Positions 56,694 to 64,000 of a stretch of DNA of 64,000 bases are shown here, in pieces (position 1 is the stretch's first letter; the number at the start of each line of letters is the position of its first letter). Below the pieces are notes generated by a model. It ran no database searches and was not told the origin of the DNA. It saw nothing but the letters and a program-made list of their open reading frames with translations. Source of the stretch: Sesamum alatum (lineage: Eukaryota; Streptophyta; Magnoliopsida; Lamiales; Pedaliaceae); the NCBI GenBank assembly GCA_034509735.1, contig JACGWO010000005.1, positions 30,596,479 to 30,660,478 of the forward strand, read 5' to 3'. A program made the translations under genes and the position numbers.

Positions 56694-56700
56694 GAAAAGG

Positions 56701-57389
56701 CACTAGACCTGGTAGGGAGGAAACAGAAGTATCAAAAGACTAAAAACAAGACAAAGGGAATTCGAGAAACCAGTGGGATAAGTCGGGCGTATGAACGTCG
56801 AGAGGTTCCTTCCCGCCGGTGAAGCAACAACAAGATCTACAGAAGGAGAGAAAATGCAGTAAGTGATCAGTAGAGAAGGAAAGGAAGTACGTATTATGGT
56901 AACATGCATGCATACGCAAGGAAAATTGCAAATTTAAATAAAGAAAGTCAACGGGGTGATGGAAGCTCTCAAAAGAGAGAAAAAGCTCTCATAATTGAGA
57001 GGATTTCAACGACTTTAGAGAGCTTAAAAACCAAAGAAACAAAATTTGTGAAGTTATCACTCCATTACTTCACAAATGCTTTTACAAAAATATAAATTTT
57101 TATGAAATCGTTGCTTACACAGTAACGACTTCACCAATTCGCAGTGCAATTATGAATACTCTGAGCTACAAAATTGTTTCTTGATTTCATCTAGGAAAGA
57201 AAGGAAAGTGTTTCTTGATTTCACGTGCGAATCTAGGAAAGAAAGGAAAGAGGGAAATCGCTCCACATTCAACGGGATTTTCAAGATTCGGCAAATCTTC
57301 GATTCAACGGTAACTTTCATGATTTACGGCTAATCTTCGATTCAACAACGGCTATTTTCTCTTGTATTAAATAGCCCTGTTTTTCTCTT
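56701..57389. other. LINE 5' region and spacer
   Basis: The first part is probably the LINE 5' UTR, whose end is not marked. 57170-57360 has small direct repeats (tttcttgatttca, gaaagaaaggaaag, aatcttcgattcaac, each twice). No gene is supported. Confidence 0.35.
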
Positions 57390-58200
57390 CTTTCAGCGTG
57401 TACTTTTTTTTTTTTTGTGTGTGTGGGTTTGTTCAAATGCTGTTCTTCTTTTTCTTCTTTCAGCTTGTACACTTTTTTTTTTTGGTTTGTTCATCTACTA
57501 TTTTTTTCTTTTTCTTTTTTCAGCGTGTGTGTTTTTGTTGTGGTTTGTGTTCTAATTCTATGATTGTGGATTTGTGTTTCTGTTATTGTGGTTTGTGTTC
57601 TAACTCTGTGATTGTGAATTGTGAATTGTGTTTCTGTTATTGTGGTTTGTGTTCTAATTCTGTCATTGTGAATTTTTGTTTCGGTAGATTGTGATTATGG
57701 GTTTGTAATGTCATTTGATTTGATTATTTATGTTGTTGTAGTTTGCGTTCTAATTCTGTGATTGTGAATTTGTGTTCCGGTAGGTTGTGATTGTGTGCTT
57801 TCATTGATTGATTGATGATTCGTGGGTTTTTATTTTGATTTGTTATGTGATTGTGTTGTTTATGTTTTGATTGTTTTTGTGATTGTGGGGGTTTGTTTTG
57901 TTTATGTGATTTGTGGGTTTTTGTTCTTATTGTTTATGTGATTGTGGTATTTGTGTTTTTATTGTCTTTTTGGTTGTGGTTTTCTTTTCTTTATTTTTGT
58001 GATTTGTGGTTGATTGTTTATGTGATTTTGGTGTTTGTGTTTCTGATTGTTTTTGTGATTGTGGGGTTCATTTTTGTTTGTGATTTGTAGCTGATTGTTT
58101 GAGTAATTATGGTGTTTGTGTTCTGATTTGTTTGTTTTCTTGGATTTGATCTTGTCTTTTTATTAGTTTGTGTGATTGTGGCTTGTTGTTTGTGACTAGA
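57390..58200 (+). repeat. T/G-rich degenerate tandem repeat
   Basis: Units of about 50 bp with gtggtttgtgttctaattct and gattgtgaatttgtgtttc recur near 57545, 57593, 57646 and 57745. They then grade into shorter tttgtgattgtgg-type repeats to about 58200. Poly(T) runs lie at 57405-57416 and 57472-57484. Frames rich in F, V, C and L that cross it are produced by composition. Confidence 0.75.
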
Positions 58201-58499
58201 GACACTGTTTCAGAAAGTGATACTATTGCAGTCGTATGTCATTCAACATAGTATTTTGAAATCTTTCTCAACAGGTTCACTAAGGTTTAAAACTATCTGC
58301 AACTATGTTTCAGGAGTATGTTACAGTCATTTATAAGCACGGACTTATGTTTTTACTTCTAGTGTTTCTAAATTAAACTGGTTATGCAATACTACATAAT
58401 AGCTTTTTGTTGGAAGCTGACTCACTATTGCTAATCAATCATTCTCCAGAGATTGCATTCCTTATTTATTATGCTTGTCGTTTTGGAAGATTTGGTAAC

Positions 58500-59420
58500 C
58501 AAGCCTTTTCGTTTCACTTATTGCTTGTGGAAGTGCATTTCAAAGTCTAGAAGGTTCAAATGATGAGGATAATGTGACTGATGTGGCTAAGCTAGACACT
58601 TACTCCGCCTCTGTTTGGAGCATGATGATAAGTTCATTCTTTTTCACAAATCAACTTGTGCAAACAATTTTTATAAGGTGTGTTTTCTTCTCCTTTTTAG
58701 AAACTCATCTTCGTTTTACATCAGTATGATCTCACGTCACCTTGTCTTTGGTTCCTATTAGGATTCAAATCCGCCCATGATGGCTAAGTTGGTGGAACTA
58801 GCGGTGCTTCTTAAACAACGAATCCTTTTCCTCTTGAAATAATGGGAAGATCACCCTGCTCTTTAGAAGATTATAGAAGTTGTTGACATGATTTTGGGTT
58901 GACCTCTTGAAACCCCTCTTGCCAAGGTAGATTAGCTTACTTGCTAGATGTCATTTTCAACTAGTCAGCTATTACAGATGATACAAAATCTGTAAAATTA
59001 GCTAACAAATGGGGAGAACCTTTTGTCCCTTGATCCGTTTTGAAGTTTAATTGTGACAAGAAAATATCCCATTAAAGATCCCTGTCCTTGTTTGAAATTT
59101 GTCCTGATAAAACTTCGGTTGTGAACAAAACATTATTTATCTCTTCTTCCTGATATCTTACCGCATCGCATACACCTATACTAAATCTTCCAGTTATGTT
59201 AGACAGGGAAACAACTAAAGCCATAGTTATAAAAGTTTCTTGTACTCTTTACTTATGTATTAATATGTATTTTTGTGGCATGCGGAGACTACATATATGT
59301 TGCAGTGCCTAAGCATTTTTTACTTTGATTATTTTTCTGTGAAGGTCTTTCAGCTCTGGAATTCCTGCTAGACAGGGTTCGGATTGTGCAAGAAACTATT
59401 GCCAAATCTCCTCTCTCTGG
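58500..59420 (+). pseudogene. Decayed gene fragment, possibly midasin (MDN1)-like
   Basis: Three exon-like pieces can be read: ACGSAFQSLEGSNDEDN through NQLVQTIFIR (about 58526-58678, with gtgtgt after it); AKLVELAVLLKQRILFLL (about 58781-58838), then after a stop WEDHPAL and KIIEVVDMIL with stops and a frameshift; and GLSALEFLLDRVRIVQETIA (about 59346-59405). The second and third recall the C-terminal half of plant midasin, an AAA-ATPase of 60S ribosome assembly, but this is from memory of the family. In-frame stops near 58839 and 58865 mark it as a relic. Confidence 0.35.
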
Positions 59421-59639
59421 TATGCTATGAACTTTCTGCTACATGTACTTGGCTTCCGGTTCAAAAGGAAAGGTATAACCAGGATTCACATGCTCATAAT
59501 TATGTGTCTCATTCTGGGTATGCACATGCTTTCAAGGTATGCAGTATTTGCGAATTATCAATATTTTTTAGAATTGTCCTGCATAAAAGAATACGTCATT
59601 ACTATTTTTAGTTGTCTTCCGCTTTTTGTTTGCCATCAT

Positions 59640-59955
59640 TTGCTTTTCAGTCTCAATGGGTTAGGAAGGCATACTTCAAGCGAGGACCGGATGGAAATGA
59701 CGTTCACAGGACAAGTGTCCCTTATATTAGGCTTGAATTTCGTGACATGTTATGTGTTTGAGTTTCGTATGCTATTCACAACTTATTTCCTTGAAAAGGC
59801 GAGCTTGGAAAATTTTCATACAATTTTCTATATGCCACTGACTGCTGTAGATATGGAGGGAGGAGATGCAATTGGTTTATCTTGGTATAGCAAAGTTTCC
59901 CAAGTTTATCGACCCATGACATGCTTGGCTAAGTTGTGCACCCGACATTTTTGAT
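59640..59955 (+). pseudogene. Unrecognised exon-like open stretch
   Basis: In the frame QWVRKAYFKRGPDGND ... VPYIRLEFRDMLC, about 59650-59760, the sequence looks protein-like, and another frame (VSLILGLNFVTCYVFEF, MPLTAVDMEGGDAIGLSW) stays open to 59954. I do not recognise either. They may belong to the same relic as 58500-59420 or be chance. Confidence 0.2.
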
Positions 59956-60662
59956 GGTTGCTTAACAATACAGGTAATTGTATGGTTTGCATCCTTTACA
60001 TAATCCCAAGTAGGGTAAATAATTGAACCAAGCTACTTGAGTGTCAGTTAGATAATGTCAATCACTAAAAGAACTGAATTTTCTTAGCATATAAAACTTG
60101 AAATGCACAGCTCTACCATTGAGTTTCAAAAACATGCTGTATAACGACCATATGACATGAATTCAACGAATCAAATTCAATTACTGATATTGAGAATAAG
60201 TAATAGGTCCATGTTTTATGCCTGAACAGAAACCACATAAATCCCAATCCACTAGCTGACTGTCAATTGGTTGACAACAAGCCTTATTATACTTTTAGTG
60301 ACTTCTTGAGTGTTCATTCAATACAAATAAAATCAAAAAGTTTGAAGCTCTGTCAACTTTGGGAATCTTGACTTCTTGAGTGAAAAGTGAAAACCCGTCG
60401 AGCCGAGATTGAAGCTCCGTCAATTTCCTACTAAAAACAAAATAAAAAAAGAAAGATATTATACTTCAAATATAAATAATATAAAATTATAAAAAAGTAC
60501 ATGAAATAAAATCATACTTACGTGACATATGACATCATAATCCGATGAGTGTTGACTCTAAGCCAACACTTGATACGGCATCTACAAGTATAACATAAAT
60601 AAAAGATGCCAATATTGATTATTGAATAAACTAATATTCTCAATAAATAAATAAATATTAAA
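59956..60662. other. AT-rich spacer at the hAT 3' side
   Basis: A short direct repeat (gacttcttgagtg, with aagctctgtcaa/aagctccgtcaa) occurs at about 60300-60425. The 3' terminal repeat of the hAT element was not identified. Confidence 0.35.
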
Positions 60663-62799
60663 TTAACATATACCTTTCACAATTTTTTCGATCATGTCAT
60701 AGTCCTCTTCCACTGGTTTCACCGGAGCGTGCCGTAGCCAATCTTGGCTACAAATTAAAGCTTGTGCCATCTTTGGAGTCAATGATGCTCTGAAATCATC
60801 AATGATACGATCTCCAGTACTGAAAGTTGATTCCGACGCAACGGTAGATATAAGCATGCCTAACACATCCCATGCCAATCGTGATAAGATGGGAAATCTC
60901 GGAGAATGCACTTTCCACCATTCCTTGATATCAAATCTCGGAGATTCATCTTCATCATCGTCCACAACTTCTTCATTTAAATATGAATCCAACTCAGATT
61001 TTTGCCTACGTCCAACCTCAGATAATATTTGTTTCCATTTCTTTATCCTGATTTTACTAACTTCCTTTATTGAACCACTAGCAGTACCATGACCTTGTTC
61101 TGATTCACTAGACGTAGACAAAGTGGTGGAAGGGCGTGATGCTGTCGAAGAATATGCTTTGTTGTAATATTCAAATACATCATATAAAACATCTTTGGCC
61201 AAACTTGCCATCATTGTTGCTGTTTGTGGCTCATACATATTGTTGAAAATATACTGAAGATAACCATACTTTTTCCGAGGATCAAGCATAACAACAACAT
61301 ATAACATCTTGTTCATCTTATCAACACTACCCCAATACTTATCAAATTTTGTCTTCATTTCTCGAACCATATCTACCAAACATTCATCATCACCTTCAAT
61401 CCATTCCTTCAATAAGGTGCAAATATCACTTATTTCATCCAAAAAATGTTAGATGTCACATACGATGACCCAGATACTCGATTGATTAGCTCATAAAAGT
61501 GTCGCAACACCGTCACAAATGTTTCAACCATAATCCAATCATATTTCGTAGGCAATCCAATTCTACCATAAGGACCTTCAGACATAAAATCACCATGAAA
61601 ATCAACATCATATATTGCATATCTTTCAAACACGCCTTGAAATATGAGAGTAGTATCTAACATAATATAAACTGAATTCCATCTTGTAGGGACATCTAAA
61701 CATAATGACTTTTTGCTTTGACCCTTCTCCTCAACAACATATTCGTTAAATTTTTTGGTCCTAGCAGGTGATTGACGAACATATCTAACAACAGTTCTGA
61801 CATGCTCAATGGAATCATTCAATTTCTTCAATCCATCCTTAACAATTAAATTGATAATATGAGCCACGCATCTCATATGCAAATATTTCCCTTCACAAAC
61901 AACAGTTCCCCAATTAACCAATCTTCGTCTCAAGTAAGCAACAGTCGTATCATTTGACGAAGCATTATCAATAGTTACAACAAACACTTTATCAATCCCC
62001 CAATCCAACAAACATTTCTCAATCAACAATCCAACATCATCACCTTTATGAGTAGGATATGGGATGAAATTAAGGACAACCTTATGCAATTTCCAATCAT
62101 AATCAATATAATGCGCAGTCAAACACATATAGGTGAGTCTCTGATTAGAAGTCCATGTGTCCGTGGTCAATGAGATTCTTTGTCCTGAATTCTTGAAATA
62201 AGTTTTTAACTTATTCTTTTAATCATAGAACAACTTGTAACAATCCCTAGTTATAGTGGTTCTTGAAGGGACATTAAATTGTGGACATGCGGCGGAGATA
62301 AATTGCCTAAATCCTTCAATTTCTACACACTTAAAAGGCAATTCATCTATAATTATCATGTGAGCTAAGGCAGTCCTGACAGTTTCTTGATCAAACTTCA
62401 AAGTTTCTCTTACATCCCCCGTTACACTGACACTCTGACACTCTGACAGAAACTAGTTATTGTCCGGTTCTCAGCAACAGAAACTAGATTATCAGGATGT
62501 TTTTTGCATTGTTTCATATGATTGTTCAAACCAGAAGTGCCATTCTTAATAGGATCAGCAGCATAAGTGCATTCGCAATACTTACATCGACCTCTTGGCT
62601 TTCCTTCACTATCATTATAGGCGATGAAGTGATCTCAAACCTTAGCCCTTTTGCATGTCTCCTTCCGTTTGGGCCCCTGTGCTTGTTTTTCTTGTGGTTG
62701 TGGTCCTTCTGGTTTTGGAGGAGGTGGAGGTGTTGTGTCTGAAATGCCTTCGTCTTCCAACATCATCTCTTCTCGTTCGCTCCCTTCGGGCAAATCCAT
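60663..62799 (-). pseudogene. hAT transposase, BED-finger type (RICESLEEPER-like), broken
   Basis: The start at 62799 opens MDLPEGSEREEMM. A Pro-rich segment is followed by a TGA (about 62637) where a Trp would be expected, then a BED zinc finger with CKYC and NNHMKQC. After a frameshift near 62440 come FDQETVRTALAHMI and RTTITRDCYKLFYD, an in-frame TAA (about 62219), then the catalytic region LTTDTWTSNQRLTYMCLTAH, VVTIDNASSND, HMRCVAHIINLIV and DVPTRWNSVY. A T-run frameshift near 61440 leads to the last part, WWKVHSPRFPILSRLAWDVL with STVASESTFSTG, the hAT dimerisation domain. Intact relatives cut and paste DNA with 8-bp duplications; some plant members are domesticated. Four lesions make a full protein impossible here. 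Confidence 0.92.
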
Positions 62800-62802
62800 T
62801 TA

Positions 62803-63555
62803 TAGTTTTAACTTGCACAATACTACAAATACAACAACAAGAACCTTATATTAGGCAATGTAAAAAACATGGATTTGTGTACTTAACAGAACTAAATCTA
62901 AATGACATAAACACCATTGCATTAGTTTGAAAAGACACAGAAACTACTATACTGATGCAGGAACTTCATGCTACTATTGCTCCTTCTGGCCTCTGCGCAT
63001 TAGTTTGAGTAGTGTTGCTTTACTCTTGCACTTAGGACGGAATTACTTATTTTATGGTTGTAAAAATAGTAATGGTGTATGTGTTTCTGGTTATCTCCTT
63101 GAGCACCAATCTTAGTTTGTGAGAAAGACAAGGTAATTCGAATCTTGGTTTTGAAACTTTGAGGTGGCTTCGGCGGTCAGGGTCATTGGGAATTCTATAA
63201 ACCCTGATTCCCGTTTGCACCGTTGATATGAAGGAAATCCAAGGGGATCTTACTTAGAATGCAAGAGGAAGAAAAACATAATTTTTGAGCAGGAACATAA
63301 TTCTTCACAGTTTCACCAAAACAGAGACCCAAATCCAATTGCCAATTTCACATAATTTCACAATGCAAAACACCAAAATAGAGACCCAATTTCAGCAAAA
63401 ACACAATTTCAACACTACAATTTCACATAATTTAACAATGTCTACAATCACAATTTCAATTTTCAACACTAGAAATTAGAAAATCAAATTATCAAAATAG
63501 CCAAAAAGCAAAAAACTCACCTAGTTGTAGTCGGTCCTCGCCTCTCTCGCCGTCG
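62803..63555. other. Spacer 5' of the hAT gene
   Basis: Contains repeated short blocks (aatttcacataattt, aaaacaccaaaatagagaccc, near 63310-63440). No gene is supported; it may be the untranslated 5' part of the hAT element. Confidence 0.35.
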
Positions 63556-63579
63556 ATGACTCTCGCCGTCGCCGTTGCG

Positions 63580-63681
63580 GTCACATCTCTCTCTCTCTCT
63601 CGTCGCCGTCGGCCCGTCGCGGTCACGTCTCACCCACAGCACAGACAGAACTTCTCGCCGTCTCTCGTCGTCGTCGTCGTC

Positions 63682-63725
<44 letters not shown>

Positions 63726-63735
63726 GTCTCTCTCT
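63580..63735. repeat. (TC)n and (GTC)n microsatellites
   Basis: tctctctctctctc near 63585, gtcgtcgtcgtcgtcgtc near 63666-63683, a pure (TC) run to about 63721 and a further TC run beyond. Arg/Glu-rich or Ser/Leu-rich frames on both strands here are microsatellite translations. Confidence 0.9.
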
Positions 63736-63899
63736 CTCGAAGAAGCAAAAGCCCCAAAATTTCTCTCTCTCGTCGTCTCTCTTCTCTGTAGTTGTCTCTG
63801 TCTGAATATGTTTGAAGTGAATTAATAATGAATTCATTTCAGACAAATTAATATTAATAATTTTATATATTATTAAATATTAATATTATATTTAAAAAA

Positions 63900-64000
63900 A
63901 ATTCGGTTTTTTTCAGTTCGGTTCGATGAACCGAAGCATTTCGACCAAACTGAATCGAAAACGATTTTTTCAAAAAAATAAAACCAAAAACCAAACCGAA
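63900..64000. repeat. CGGTT-rich subterminal repeat at the window edge
   Basis: attcggtttttttcag, ttcggttcgatgaaccgaa and ccaaaaaccaaaccgaa form inverted and direct copies of a (C)GGTT motif. Such motif clusters are found at ends of plant hAT-type elements, so this may be the 5' end of the broken hAT gene's element, but the terminus is cut by the window. Confidence 0.4.

Larger units (their letters stand above)
51349..56700 (-). mobile_element. L1-type LINE (non-LTR retrotransposon), broken
   Basis: On the minus strand the order is ORF1 with a DUF4283-like domain and zinc knuckle, then ORF2 with endonuclease, reverse transcriptase, a zf-RVT region and RNase H. This is the usual plant L1 arrangement over about 5.35 kb, so it is nearly full length. 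Every domain is interrupted by stops or frameshifts. No poly(A) tail or target duplication was recognised at the 3' side near 51340. Confidence 0.9.

Noticed and set aside
57398..58090. Long frames rich in Phe, Val, Cys and Leu that look like membrane proteins
   Set aside because: They follow T/G-rich tandem repeats of about 50 bp and are explained by base composition.
63517..63846. Arg/Glu-rich and Ser/Leu-rich open frames on both strands
   Set aside because: They are translations of TC and GTC microsatellites.

Overview
This window is nuclear DNA from a flowering plant. The genes are intron-bearing plant families (an NPF/PTR transporter, a plastid-type HPP membrane protein, a class I HD-Zip factor), the spacers are AT-rich, and most of the sequence is plant transposable elements. 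A eudicot, perhaps an asterid, fits the short GT-AG introns and the repeat types, but the species cannot be fixed from sequence alone.

Layout: 1-9.5 kb holds a solo LTR (48-531), decayed palindromic MITEs and an internally deleted Tat-type Ty3/gypsy element (about 4.03-8.16 kb) ending in a two-period tandem array. At 11.22-13.47 kb lies a complete three-exon NPF transporter on the minus strand (591 aa). 14.8-20 kb carries a CACTA MITE, a Ty1/copia 5' remnant with primer site, a small Helitron and large palindromic elements. At 20.83-27.53 kb is a five-exon plus-strand HPP protein (232 aa, NITR2-like plastid nitrite transporter); its introns hold a 183-bp minisatellite and several palindromic insertions, and intron 3 appears to use a GC donor. 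28-31.3 kb has foldback and hAT-type elements. At 31.74-33.67 kb is a three-exon minus-strand HD-Zip I factor (293 aa, HAT5/ATHB1-like) with a 27-codon upstream ORF. 34-51 kb is gene-empty and dense in MITEs, two more Helitrons, a composite foldback with a tandem array, and a second solo LTR (49256-49781). 51.35-56.7 kb is a broken minus-strand L1-type LINE. 57-60 kb has T/G-rich tandem DNA and a decayed gene fragment. 60.66-62.8 kb is a broken hAT transposase gene, followed by TC/GTC microsatellites.

Only three genes look intact. Two concern nitrogen: an NPF family carrier (the family includes nitrate transporters) and an HPP protein of the plastid nitrite transporter type, about 7 kb apart and divergently transcribed. 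No functional link is shown by the sequence. The main structural discovery is a large group of near-perfect palindromic elements with termini of the GGGTAAATTAC / GGGATAATTAC kind. Eight copies are flanked by exact 9-10 bp target duplications, which is the signature of Mutator-like (MULE) transposition, and further copies have 8-of-9 matches. They are nested in one another, in a Helitron and in introns, so relative insertion ages can be read directly.
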